A stretch of DNA of 64,000 bases. Source: Mixta intestinalis. Lineage in GTDB: Bacteria; Pseudomonadota; Gammaproteobacteria; Enterobacterales; Enterobacteriaceae. A program made the translations under genes and the position numbers. This document shows positions 1 through 8,581 of this stretch, in pieces. The notes beneath the pieces were generated by a model. The model did not search any database, was not told where the DNA came from, and saw nothing but the letters and a program-made list of their open reading frames with translations. Position 1 is the stretch's first letter, and every line of letters begins with the position of its first letter. The DNA is taken from NCBI RefSeq assembly GCF_009914055.1, contig NZ_CP028271.1:4464001-4528000 (forward strand), in the 5' to 3' direction.

Positions 1-691
1 CTTTGAGAAAATATCCTGGAAAGGTTCCGCGCGAAATAATGTATTTTGATCCAGGGTGAACAGTAATGTTTGGCAGATGACGTGAACCTTCCTGCACCAT
101 TGCGAAACGCTCACGAAAGGAGAATGCGGACAAATCTTCCTCAACGACAAAAACGTGAAGCCAGTCGCAGGCTTTTGCCGCCTGTTCGATCAGATACTGG
201 TGTCCCAGCGTGAATGGATTGGCATTCATGACAATCCCGCCCACGTTTTTAACCGCTACCAGATGCTGGCTCCGTAGTTGCCGACAGTAGCGCTGAATGC
301 CAACAGGCGTATTCTCCATCAGCGTTGCCCGGTTATCGACAGTCACCAGCGGGTAAAATCCGCATCCCTGGAAGAATTTAACATTTTCCGGGCAGGTCAG
401 AAGAAACAGGTGATGCTCGCCGTTCTGGGTAGCCTGAAGTTCCGCTTCATGCACAATCTTCAGGCCTAAAGCGGTGCCACGCCACGCTTTCGCGACAGCA
501 ATGCACTTTAGCGTATTCCCCGCCAGACCCGCGCAGGCGACCAGTTGTCGGTGACAGCGTGCAATGACGAACAGCTCAATATCTTCATCGATGCCTAATC
601 CATTGCTCTTCAGAAAGAAGATAATCTCCTCTCTGTGAGTACCGCTGCTAGCGTCAACTGTTTCAAACTCCAGCGCCTGGTCGGTGTGCAT
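1..691 (-). CDS. citC: [Citrate (pro-3S)-lyase] ligase CitC, partial (C-terminus off the left edge)
   Basis: CitC acetylates the prosthetic group of citrate lyase in the cytoplasm, switching the enzyme on. The first 230 residues are visible. Residues 20-115 form a GNAT-like domain. A nucleotidyltransferase domain follows, with the motif NPFTLGHQYLIEQAA at 158-172 and the family block around SAFSFRERFAMV (188-199). The family is usually about 350 residues, so roughly one third is missing. The ATG at 691 is preceded by AGGAGA at good spacing. It is the last visible gene of a minus-strand operon after the FAH-fold, MFS and PrpF-like genes. The citrate lyase subunits (citDEF) would be expected just beyond the edge, but this cannot be seen. 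Confidence 0.93.
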   Translation of the reverse strand, partial: MHTDQALEFETVDASSGTHREEIIFFLKSNGLGIDEDIELFVIARCHRQLVACAGLAGNTLKCIAVAKAWRGTALGLKIVHEAELQATQNGEHHLFLLTCPENVKFFQGCGFYPLVTVDNRATLMENTPVGIQRYCRQLRSQHLVAVKNVGGIVMNANPFTLGHQYLIEQAAKACDWLHVFVVEEDLSAFSFRERFAMVQEGSRHLPNITVHPGSKYIISRGTFPGYFLK

Positions 692-748
692 CTTATTTCT
701 CCTGAAAATATCGTTAAGGGATGTTTTATGTGCCCGGTCTGTCGGGTA

Positions 749-1612
749 TTACGATGCCAGCAGATCATGCTGGGGCAGAGATTCCACAATCGTATTCGTC
801 AAACGTCCGATATTTTCGATAACCACTTCTACCCGGTCGCCTTCATGCATAAAGAGGGGAGGGTTACGTTTTTTGCCAACGCCGCCTGGGGAGCCGGTAA
901 TAATGACATCACCTGCGCTGAGCGAGGTGAAGGTGCTGATATAGCTAATAAGATCTGCCACTTTATGGATCATGCTGGCCGTCGAATCATTCTGTACCAG
1001 AATGCCGTTCAGGTAGGTCTGAATACATAAAACATGCGGATCGGGGATTTCATCTACCGTGGTCATATACGGGCCAAATGCTCCCGTCCGTGGCCAGTTT
1101 TTACCAGCGGTAAACCAGGCATGCTGCCAGTCGCGCACTGAGCCATCCATATAGCAACTGTATCCGGCAACATGTGCCAGGGCGACGCTTGCGTCGATAT
1201 TGCTCCCAGGCTTACCAATAATAACGGCCAGCTCACCTTCATAATCGAATTCATTTGATAAGGCGGGCTTAATCACGGGCGTCCCGTGTCCGGTTTGCGA
1301 ATCAGGGAAGCGAATAAACAGAGTGGGGGCATTACTGGTTTCAGCAAACTCTTTTCGCTTATCGGCATAATTCATACCTACGCAAAATATTTTTCCTGGC
1401 GTTTCAATTACCGGCAGGAAGGTAATATCCTCAACCATGATATCGGCAGGAGAATCGAGATACTGCCTGGCAACGTCAATAGCATTTTTCTGAAGCAGAT
1501 CTTTCAGGGTAGGGTATTTATGACCAATCTTATTGCCGAGATCAATAATACCTTTATCAGTAAAAATGCCGTAGCTTTTACGACCACGATGGCGATAGCT
1601 TGCTAATTTCAT
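749..1612 (-). CDS. Fumarylacetoacetate-hydrolase-fold protein (possible oxaloacetate decarboxylase/tautomerase or acylpyruvase)
   Basis: This is a 287-residue member of the FAH family, whose members cleave or tautomerise 2-oxo acids with a bound Mg2+ or Mn2+. The catalytic domain runs from about residue 72 to the end. Likely metal ligands are E125 and E127 in the YEGELAV block and D156 in MDGSVRDWQ. TGSPGGVG at 239-246 is the C-terminal family signature. The gene lies 57 bases upstream of citC and is transcribed with it. Citrate lyase makes oxaloacetate, and some FAH proteins decarboxylate or tautomerise oxaloacetate, so that role is plausible. It is an inference from context, because the substrate cannot be read from the sequence. 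Confidence 0.8.
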   Translation of the reverse strand: MKLASYRHRGRKSYGIFTDKGIIDLGNKIGHKYPTLKDLLQKNAIDVARQYLDSPADIMVEDITFLPVIETPGKIFCVGMNYADKRKEFAETSNAPTLFIRFPDSQTGHGTPVIKPALSNEFDYEGELAVIIGKPGSNIDASVALAHVAGYSCYMDGSVRDWQHAWFTAGKNWPRTGAFGPYMTTVDEIPDPHVLCIQTYLNGILVQNDSTASMIHKVADLISYISTFTSLSAGDVIITGSPGGVGKKRNPPLFMHEGDRVEVVIENIGRLTNTIVESLPQHDLLAS

Positions 1613-1649
1613 AATGAAACCTGTTTATCTTTTTCTCGTTCTGTTTTTG

Positions 1650-1675
1650 TTCACGCCGCGCCTGCGCGGCGTGAA
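1650..1675 (-). other. Perfect 12-bp intercistronic hairpin
   Basis: A 12-bp inverted repeat (TTCACGCCGCGC and its complement) with a 2-base loop lies between the MFS gene and the FAH-fold gene. On the minus strand no run of T follows it. It is therefore more likely an mRNA-stabilising or attenuating element than a full terminator. Confidence 0.5.
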
Positions 1676-1682
1676 TAAAGGA

Positions 1683-2930
1683 TTAATTATTTAAAGATTC
1701 AGCGGCGACCAGTGCCTTTTTTTCACTGGAGGATAAGTACGTTGCGACAATGGCGCCCACGCCAAGTAAGGCGATGATAAATGCCGTCATACCCTGCCAC
1801 CCCATAGAGTGGAAAACGAAACCATTCACAAAACCGATAACCGAACCTCCCATGTAGTAGAAGAACAGATACAGGGCAACGGCCTGACCACGCGCCTGAG
1901 CGGCATTTTTACTGACCCAGCTCAGACCGATAGAGTGACACCCAAAGAAGCAGCCGGTGAAGATGACTGAACCGATAATAAAGATGACAACGTTCGGGGT
2001 TAGCGTTAGCAGCATACCCAACGCCATCAGGACGAACAGCACTCGCAGGACATTCATGCTGCCATATTTGGCGGAAAGGCGGCCCGCCTGAGGCGCGGTA
2101 AAGAAACTCAGCGCGAAGCTAAACGACAACAGACCAGCATTGGCCGGGGAAATATGAAACGGCTCGCCCTTCAGGAAGAAGGCCAGGTAGTTATACAGGG
2201 AGGTAAATACGCCAAATATGATGAAGCTGATAACAAAGGCCAGAGCCAGTTTTTTGTTTTTAAAATGCGCCGCGCCGCCTTTCACCACCCGCAGTACGTT
2301 CAGGTTTTGCGTAGGCTTAAAGTTTTTAGAAGCCGGCAACAGGAAATTAACCAGAATCGCCACCACAATCAGGCTGGCGGCAAAACCGTAGAAGATGGTG
2401 TTTATTGAAATATGTTCAATTAGCTGACTGGCAACAATTCGTCCGGACATCCCGCCCATTGAGTTACCGAAGACAAAATAGCCGGTGACAACCCCTGCTA
2501 CAACGGGGGCGACCTCCTCACTGATATAAGCCGTTGCGGCAGCGGCAATACCGCTGAGAGCCAGGCCGATAACGGCGCGCAAAGCAACCAGCATCGCCCA
2601 TGACTCCACCAGCGGACACAGTAAGGTCAGGAAGCCGCCTAACAGTAGGGAAACAATAATTAGTTTTTTTCTGCCGTAGTGGTCGGATAACGTGCCGGTA
2701 AATAAAAGCCCAATGGCCAGCAGTGCCGTTTCTGCGGAGAGGATAATACTGACCTGGCTGACCGGAACATCATATTCAACGGCCAGAATAGGTAATAGCG
2801 GCTGAATAAAAAAAAGCGAAGCTAATTCAGCCAGCCCGGATAAAGCCAGCGCCAGGATGACACGAATATAATTACTGACTTTCGCCGGGTCTGGACCGTT
2901 CAGATTACTTCTTGTATGTGTTATAGACAT
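1683..2930 (-). CDS. MFS transporter, YnfM-like
   Basis: This is a 415-residue major facilitator protein with about twelve hydrophobic segments. The cytoplasmic loop motif between helices 2 and 3 is visible (GTLSDHYGRKKLI, about residues 78-90). The overall sequence resembles E. coli YnfM, an inner-membrane carrier of the arabinose-efflux type whose natural substrate is uncertain. The ATG at 2930 has GAGGATATT directly upstream. It sits between the PrpF-like isomerase and the FAH-fold enzyme in one minus-strand operon. The simplest reading is uptake of the acid these enzymes degrade, or export of a product. Neither the substrate nor the direction can be inferred from the sequence. Confidence 0.85.
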   Translation of the reverse strand: MSITHTRSNLNGPDPAKVSNYIRVILALALSGLAELASLFFIQPLLPILAVEYDVPVSQVSIILSAETALLAIGLLFTGTLSDHYGRKKLIIVSLLLGGFLTLLCPLVESWAMLVALRAVIGLALSGIAAAATAYISEEVAPVVAGVVTGYFVFGNSMGGMSGRIVASQLIEHISINTIFYGFAASLIVVAILVNFLLPASKNFKPTQNLNVLRVVKGGAAHFKNKKLALAFVISFIIFGVFTSLYNYLAFFLKGEPFHISPANAGLLSFSFALSFFTAPQAGRLSAKYGSMNVLRVLFVLMALGMLLTLTPNVVIFIIGSVIFTGCFFGCHSIGLSWVSKNAAQARGQAVALYLFFYYMGGSVIGFVNGFVFHSMGWQGMTAFIIALLGVGAIVATYLSSSEKKALVAAESLNN

Positions 2931-3037
2931 AATATCCTCAATATTATTTTTTTAGGGGCAGAGTAAATTAGCTCCGTGGAGCCAGGGGTATTATTGGCTG
3001 CAATAATAGAAATATTTTTAAATCGCTTCTGTTACAT

Positions 3038-4105
3038 TTATTCTGGGACGCACACGGTGCCTTCAAACAGCTTGCGAGCCGTCCGAATTACTGCCGCACG
3101 TGTTTTCTCGATTTCATTTTCCTCTTTAAGTAACGAAACAGAAATTTTCCCGCTTGGATGTTCAATATTAACGATGGTCGTATCAGATGCCCTGAGCTGT
3201 TCTGAAATAATCTTATACGCCACGGAACCTTCGATCAGGGTGGCCGTTGAAATACCAATTGAACCGGTAATTGCCAGCGATTTATGGCAGTTATGCGGCA
3301 TGAAGTAACGCACTCTGATCGTACCGCCTGCGCCCGGTTTACTTAGCAGAACCGGTTTGGGGATCACTTTATCGCTGACATCGCCAAACCCCATTGCGGC
3401 ACCGGCCTGGCGGCGAATGTTTTCCAGCCGCGTCATAAACGTCCGATCCGCCTCAAGCTCTGCCGGAGTTTCGCCGCCGGTTTTTCCCATCTGCGCGGCA
3501 TTTATCAACACCATTGGCATCGCCATATCGATGCAGGTCACTTCTACCCCATCGAAGCGGTCAACTACATTACCGGTGGGCAGCAGTTTACCGGTCTTGC
3601 AGCCCGCCGAGTTCAGAAATGTCAGGCCAACCGGCGCGGCGGTACCGGGTACGCCGTCAATACTGGTGTCACCTTCGTAATTTACACAAAAGTCAGGGGT
3701 TTGCACTTCGGCATCAACCAGCGTTCCGGTGTTGAGGTTACGGATGCGCACTGTGGTGACGGGGTTATTGGCTTTAACGAGGCCTTTTTCAATGGCGAAG
3801 GGGCCAACGGCGCACAGCATGTTGCCGCAGTTGGGCGTCGTATCCACGCGGCGCTCATTAACCATCACCTGTACGAATAAATAGTCGACATCCGCATCAG
3901 GACTGTCCGACGGACTCACAATGGCGACTTTGCTTGTCTGGGGGCTGCCTCCGCCAATACCATCAATTTCAAGTTCATGGCCTGCGCCCATGAGATCAAG
4001 CAGTACCGCATCGCGCTCCTCAATCTTTGTCGGTAAATCGCTGGCCAGAATAACCGGGCCTTTAGAAGTACCACCACGCATCAGTACGCAAGGAATCTTC
4101 AACAT
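3038..4105 (-). CDS. PrpF/4-oxalomesaconate-tautomerase family isomerase, YbhH-like
   Basis: This 355-residue protein closely resembles E. coli YbhH and belongs to the PrpF/GalD family. The family moves double bonds in aconitate-like, methylaconitate or oxalomesaconate substrates. Visible family blocks are RGGTSKG (10-16), EIDGIGGGSPQTSKV (46-60) and TTPNCGNML (89-97, with likely catalytic C93). It is the first gene of the minus-strand operon running to citC and is divergent from a LysR regulator. In E. coli ybhH likewise neighbours a LysR gene (ybhD) and a carboxylate carrier (ybhI). The context suggests isomerisation of a tricarboxylic acid before lyase cleavage. The substrate is inferred. 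Confidence 0.87.
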   Translation of the reverse strand: MLKIPCVLMRGGTSKGPVILASDLPTKIEERDAVLLDLMGAGHELEIDGIGGGSPQTSKVAIVSPSDSPDADVDYLFVQVMVNERRVDTTPNCGNMLCAVGPFAIEKGLVKANNPVTTVRIRNLNTGTLVDAEVQTPDFCVNYEGDTSIDGVPGTAAPVGLTFLNSAGCKTGKLLPTGNVVDRFDGVEVTCIDMAMPMVLINAAQMGKTGGETPAELEADRTFMTRLENIRRQAGAAMGFGDVSDKVIPKPVLLSKPGAGGTIRVRYFMPHNCHKSLAITGSIGISTATLIEGSVAYKIISEQLRASDTTIVNIEHPSGKISVSLLKEENEIEKTRAAVIRTARKLFEGTVCVPE

Positions 4106-4264
4106 TTTGTTTTCCCGTTTCCCTTATTGGTAAGAACGGGGTCAGGATTTCATAAGCCAATCGATAACTCTAATGTCAAAAAACGAACAATTAATACGCT
4201 TTGCGCATAAATACATCCTGAGATAGAGTGGTTTTTATGCGGGTAAAAGATGGAAGGGAATCTC

Positions 4265-5191
4265 ATGCAGCATGAGCTTAAAGGTATGCAAGCCTTTGTT
4301 AAAATTGCGGAAACCTCTTGCTTTACAAAAGCTTCTCATATTCTTCATATATCGCAACCGGCGTTAACGCGAAGAATTAAAAAGTTGGAAGAGAGCCTGG
4401 GTGCAACCTTATTTGAACGCTCAACGAGAAACGTAAAGCTCACTGCGGTAGGAAGAGAATTTTTACCTAAGGCAAAGAATTTAATCGATTTTTATGAAAG
4501 CTCTATCCTGAGTATCAGGGAGATGGCGACACACCAGAGTGGGGTAATTACCTTATCCTGCCTCCCTACGGCCGCGTTTTATTTCTTGCCTTCGGTCATC
4601 AGAGATTATAACAATTATTATCCCAATATCCGGATCCGCATTCTGGAGCACAGCGCCAGCGATTGCCTCGAAGCCGTGTTAAATGGTGATGCAGATTTTG
4701 GCATAAACATGATTAACATCACACATCCGAATATCGATTTTACACCGCTGGTGAATGAGCCTTTCGTTCTGGCCTGTCGGCGCGACCACGAGCTGGCACA
4801 AAAAAAGTTGGTGCTGTGGGAAGATTTGGCTGGGTTAAGGCTGATTGGCGTCCGACGCTCCAGCGGCAACCGCTCTTTGATAGACCAGGCTCTGGAAGGA
4901 GCCGAATGGAAACCCAACTGGTTCTACGAAGTCCGGCATCTGTCGACCTCACTCGGTATGGTGGAGGCTGGGCTGGGTATTGCGGTGGTGCCGAGCCTGG
5001 CGATGCCAACCGATGAACATCATATTCTTGTCAGCCGCCCCCTGATTGAACCTGTCATTCGCCGCACGTTAGGGCTGGTCCAGCGCAGGGAAACGGGATT
5101 GAGTCCGGCGGCCGAAAAGTTCAGAGAGATGCTTTTACAACTTTGGTTCAAGGACGCCAATAGCCCATGGATTGGAAAATTTACAACATAA
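4265..5191 (+). CDS. LysR-family transcriptional regulator
   Basis: This is a 308-residue LysR-type regulator. An N-terminal winged helix-turn-helix lies at about residues 5-62 (FVKIAETSCFTKASH, ISQPALTRRIKKLEESLGA). A periplasmic-binding-protein-like effector domain fills residues 90-295. An ATG at 4250 is also in frame, but the sequence GGAAGGGA at 4252-4259 makes a good ribosome-binding site only for the ATG at 4265, so the shorter form was chosen. It is divergent from the PrpF-MFS-FAH-citC operon across about 160 bases, the classic arrangement for a LysR activator of the neighbouring operon. The effector is probably a substrate or intermediate of that pathway. Confidence 0.9.
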   Translation: MQHELKGMQAFVKIAETSCFTKASHILHISQPALTRRIKKLEESLGATLFERSTRNVKLTAVGREFLPKAKNLIDFYESSILSIREMATHQSGVITLSCLPTAAFYFLPSVIRDYNNYYPNIRIRILEHSASDCLEAVLNGDADFGINMINITHPNIDFTPLVNEPFVLACRRDHELAQKKLVLWEDLAGLRLIGVRRSSGNRSLIDQALEGAEWKPNWFYEVRHLSTSLGMVEAGLGIAVVPSLAMPTDEHHILVSRPLIEPVIRRTLGLVQRRETGLSPAAEKFREMLLQLWFKDANSPWIGKFTT

Positions 5192-5273
5192 GCCAGCATT
5201 TTTCTCGGTATTTTTAATTTACAATATTCTTCTGGGCGCAGTGTAGGCATATTCTGCTTCTCAGGCTTTTCAA

Positions 5274-5327
5274 ATGTCATCCCACGGCAGTGGTTCGAAC
5301 GGTGGCGGCGATGGTTGTTCATGGTAA
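5274..5327 (+). CDS. Possible 17-residue Gly/Ser-rich peptide
   Basis: A short frame encodes MSSHGSGSNGGGDGCSW and ends in TAA seven bases before the ATG of the next small membrane ORF. A weak CAGG lies about eight bases upstream of its ATG. The composition (Gly, Ser, one Cys, terminal Trp) is unlike a random shadow frame. Nothing proves translation. It may be a leader peptide coupled to the next ORF, a small secreted peptide, or noise. Confidence 0.2.
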   Translation: MSSHGSGSNGGGDGCSW

Positions 5328-5333
5328 TTGATA

Positions 5334-5534
5334 ATGAAGAATAAAATAATTAATGTTCTCGCAATTATATTGGGTATTGCATCAGCTACATCATTAATGA
5401 ACGGAGCCGGAGTTATAGATACGGGCTGGCCCGGCTTACCCGTAAACTTTTCTCGCTTCACGTTATTATTGTTATGTATGACTGGGTGCGTATACGTTTT
5501 CAAGAAGGTTTTACTATTCATCGGCGGGGATTAA
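5334..5534 (+). CDS. Small two-helix membrane protein, hypothetical
   Basis: This 66-residue ORF has two hydrophobic stretches, about residues 5-27 (VLAIILGIASATSLM) and 41-62 (FTLLLLCMTGCVYVF). A conserved-looking loop with GVIDTGWPGLP joins them, and the end is basic. A TTG at 5328 is in frame, but ATG at 5334 is preferred. No family is recognised. The codon mix and hydrophobic profile suggest a real inner-membrane protein. The ribosome-binding site is poor, which would fit coupling to the tiny upstream frame at 5274. No RNA gene or terminator with a T-run is recognised between its stop and the next gene end at 5809. Confidence 0.4.
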   Translation: MKNKIINVLAIILGIASATSLMNGAGVIDTGWPGLPVNFSRFTLLLLCMTGCVYVFKKVLLFIGGD

Positions 5535-5808
5535 TTTTCGTGCCATTCAAGGTTCGCTTCGGTGGGCCTTTGCTATTAAGGTCGAGAACCGGGCGCTGAA
5601 GGATGTTATCGAAAAAAAGCGCCACGATTAATACAGATCGCTTTCAATACGGCTTTATTACGGTGTTTATTTACCACCAGTACGTTACCCCGTATGTGAA
5701 TGTAGCCTCGGCAGCAACAGACGTCGCGCCTGCAACCCAGCCAGGCGTCAGGCCACACCATGATAACGGAGGGCTGACGCCGGAAAAAACAGAGAACAGA
5801 TACTGATA

Positions 5809-7107
5809 TTACTGCTCCGCTACGCAGCCAGAGCGCGTTTCTGCCGCCAGGATAGATTGCACCCCTTCGGTAAACAGCATCAGGCCGACAGACAACGCTT
5901 CTTCGGCGATATCAAACTCCGCTTTATGATGGCCCGCAGGCTGATCGGCACCGACGATAAAATAAAGCGCTTTGCCGCCGTGCTGCTGTACCCGACGCAC
6001 CATCAGAGAGGCATCCTCGCTGCCGCCCATGCAGGCGCTGACGCTGGATAGTTCTTCGTGCTTATCGATCACCTGCTGCATCATGTCGATCATCTGGCGA
6101 TCGTTGCGGAAATCCACCGCTTCGCCGGTTTTCTCAATGCTAGCGCTGAGCTGATGAACCAGCGCGGCGCCCTGAACGCAGCGGTCAACGTAATCAACAA
6201 GATATTCGGTAATAGCTGCCGTCTGGCCCCGCACCTCAATTTGCATCTCAGCGCTGGCGGGGATCACATTGCGTCCCTCACCGGCGCGCAGAACGCCAAC
6301 ATTGACCCGTGACATCCCGGCGCTATGGCGCGGTGCGGCCAGAATCTGTGATGCAGCCAGGCAGGCTCCCGCCAGCGCGTTATGACCTTTTTCCGGGTCT
6401 GCACCGGCGTGTGCCGGTTCGCCGTTAAAGTAAATGTCCAGTTTAGTGGTGCAGAGAAAATCCTGCGGATCGAGCAATACCTCGCCCTTTTTCAGGTTAC
6501 AGCCGAGATGCAGAGCCATAAAGTAATCCACATCATCGAGTACGCCGCTGTCGCTAACAGGGCGCGCACCGCGCACGCCTTCCTCCGCGGGCTGGAAGAT
6601 TAATTTGTATTTGCCGCATAGCGCGTCGCGATTAGCGACCAGCCATGCCGCGACACCTAAACCGATGGCGGTATGACCATCGTGCCCGCAGGCGTGCATT
6701 AGCCCCGGACGGCGGGACTGGAACCCCTGTTGCTGAGGAAAGTGACACGCCTCGCTCGATTCCTGCACGTAGACGCAGTCGATATCAAACCGAAAGCCGA
6801 ACGTCGGCCCTGGTTTGCCGCTGTCCAGCAGCGCCATACAGCCCGTCAGGCCGTCCATCTCATTCAGCAGGGCTGACGAAATGCCGTACTGCCGGGCATT
6901 TTCGATAGCTCTGGCGACCTGTGCTTCATTGCGTCCGAGAATACTTTCTCGCCGAATCATCGCCGGGCCGGTTTTTACTTCCAGCCCCATATCACGCAGC
7001 AGAGAGATCAGCGTCCCGGTGGTAACAAACTCCTCCCAGCCGGGTTCCGGAAACTGGTGAAAGGTTCTGCGCCATTCAATTAACTTTTGTGCGTCTACGG
7101 ATTTCAT
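5809..7107 (-). CDS. M20 family amidohydrolase, AbgA-like
   Basis: This 432-residue metallopeptidase-family amidohydrolase is related to E. coli AbgA, a subunit of p-aminobenzoyl-glutamate hydrolase. Metal-site blocks are visible: FRFDID (105-110), HACGHDGHTAIG (138-149) and FQPAEEGVRGAR (171-182), with GSEDASLM and AGHH motifs near the end. The frame stays open to 7230, but ATG at 7107 has AGAGGAAG upstream and starts the family-typical sequence, so the longer form is rejected. It lies 14 bases downstream of a DcuC-like carrier in the same operon. No AbgB partner is present. It probably hydrolyses an N-acyl amino acid or dipeptide-like amide taken up by that carrier. Confidence 0.82.
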   Translation of the reverse strand: MKSVDAQKLIEWRRTFHQFPEPGWEEFVTTGTLISLLRDMGLEVKTGPAMIRRESILGRNEAQVARAIENARQYGISSALLNEMDGLTGCMALLDSGKPGPTFGFRFDIDCVYVQESSEACHFPQQQGFQSRRPGLMHACGHDGHTAIGLGVAAWLVANRDALCGKYKLIFQPAEEGVRGARPVSDSGVLDDVDYFMALHLGCNLKKGEVLLDPQDFLCTTKLDIYFNGEPAHAGADPEKGHNALAGACLAASQILAAPRHSAGMSRVNVGVLRAGEGRNVIPASAEMQIEVRGQTAAITEYLVDYVDRCVQGAALVHQLSASIEKTGEAVDFRNDRQMIDMMQQVIDKHEELSSVSACMGGSEDASLMVRRVQQHGGKALYFIVGADQPAGHHKAEFDIAEEALSVGLMLFTEGVQSILAAETRSGCVAEQ

Positions 7108-7121
7108 GATGTAACTTCCTC

Positions 7122-8429
7122 TCAGGCTATTCCCATCCAGATCAGGGCGATGCCCAGTACGCTGACGATCATGCCCGGCGCGGTGCGTTTCACGACCTCT
7201 ATCGGATTTACGCAGGCCAGACCGGCGCAAACGATGGTGGCTCCCGCCAGCGGCGACATATTTCTGCCCAGGCAGGCGGCGTACATCACGCCAGCCCCCA
7301 GGTTCTCAGGTAAAAAGCCGAACTTGCTGGCCGATGGCGTAACGGCTTCATTGAAAGCGAATGCCGTCGCATCTCCGGTTCCGGTCACCACGCCCATAAG
7401 AAATGGGCCAATCGATCCTCCCCAGCGGGCAATATCGGGCTGATGAATCAGCAGGCTAATAAAGCTGTCCATCAAGCCGCAGGCTTTCAGGCCTTCAATG
7501 AAAACAGCGGCGGCGATAATGATGCCGAGGATGTTGGCGTAAGAGGAGCCCATGCCGTTAAAGAATTCGGTGGTGATATGTTTTGGGTTGCAGCGGGTCA
7601 CCAGCAGGGCGTACAGCGCGCCGAGAATCATGGCGGCAGGCACGTTCAGCTTCGTCTCGCCGAGCAGGTTAAAACTGGAGAGCAGCAGTAAAATCACCGG
7701 CACAAAGGGGGCCAGCGCCCATAGCGGTTTCACCACAATCTGGCTGATATCCGCCCCAGACTGAGCGTTTTTTTGCGGCATCTCCTGAGCGATCAGCATC
7801 TGCTCCGGCGTCAGACGCGTCTCTTTTTTCAACACGGCGACCAGCGTCAGGCTAACAGCACCCGCCGCCATTACGCTCGCTGACAGCGGCAGATGATAGA
7901 TAACAAAATCGATGATCTTCTGGTTGGCGATACCGGCGATCTGGGCGTTATGGGCAATGCCTGGGTTTAGCGTGGCACCAATAGTGCCGGTAATCACGGC
8001 ACCGGCGGCGATAGCCGGATGGATACGTGAGGCGATTAGTAAGGGAATCAGCGTGGCACCTACCGCTGCGGAGACGCCCGCAGCGGAAGGGATGGCGATA
8101 CTGATAAAAAAGGTGACCAGCACCGCCACAGGGATAAGAAACAGGCCCAGCTGTTTCATCGAACGGGTCAGCAGTTTCACCAGATGCAAATCGCACTGGG
8201 TATATTTCATTACGAAAGCGAAGCCCATGCTGGAGCAGATCGACTGAACCAGCGCGCCGGTTGTCATGCGGGTAGAAAAGGCCTCAAAAGCGTTGAGCGG
8301 TGCCAGTGAGATCAGGCACAATACGATACCGGAACCGATCAGCACCGTTCGGGTATCGTATCGTTTAACCAGCAGGACGAGAGTGAACGCGAGCACCAGT
8401 AAACCCGCAATAAGTAGGACCTTATCCAT
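7122..8429 (-). CDS. DcuC-family dicarboxylate/anion transporter
   Basis: This is a 435-residue integral membrane protein with about twelve hydrophobic segments, recognisable as a DcuC-like member of the ion-transporter superfamily. Family members exchange or take up C4-dicarboxylates under anaerobic conditions. Examples of conserved stretches are SIAIPSAAGVSAAVGATLIPLL and GAVITGTIGATLNPG in the first half, and GVVTGTGDATAFAFNEA near the end. The frame is open to 8462, but ATG at 8429 has AAGGGAA upstream and begins the hydrophobic N-terminus. It is the promoter-proximal gene of a two-gene operon with the AbgA-like amidohydrolase. Its substrate may therefore be an N-acylated dicarboxylic amino acid rather than a plain C4-dicarboxylate. 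Confidence 0.83.
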   Translation of the reverse strand: MDKVLLIAGLLVLAFTLVLLVKRYDTRTVLIGSGIVLCLISLAPLNAFEAFSTRMTTGALVQSICSSMGFAFVMKYTQCDLHLVKLLTRSMKQLGLFLIPVAVLVTFFISIAIPSAAGVSAAVGATLIPLLIASRIHPAIAAGAVITGTIGATLNPGIAHNAQIAGIANQKIIDFVIYHLPLSASVMAAGAVSLTLVAVLKKETRLTPEQMLIAQEMPQKNAQSGADISQIVVKPLWALAPFVPVILLLLSSFNLLGETKLNVPAAMILGALYALLVTRCNPKHITTEFFNGMGSSYANILGIIIAAAVFIEGLKACGLMDSFISLLIHQPDIARWGGSIGPFLMGVVTGTGDATAFAFNEAVTPSASKFGFLPENLGAGVMYAACLGRNMSPLAGATIVCAGLACVNPIEVVKRTAPGMIVSVLGIALIWMGIA

Positions 8430-8581
8430 AATATTTCCCTTGCACAATGTCTGGCCAGGCACGACTTTTCCTTTATCATGTTTATAAGGCCGACGGCATG
8501 TATTTGAGTAGAATCAAATAACGCCTTAGTTTCCTGGTTTTAATTTGAACAATGTGAGCTGTTCGTCTGCCAACAGATGGC

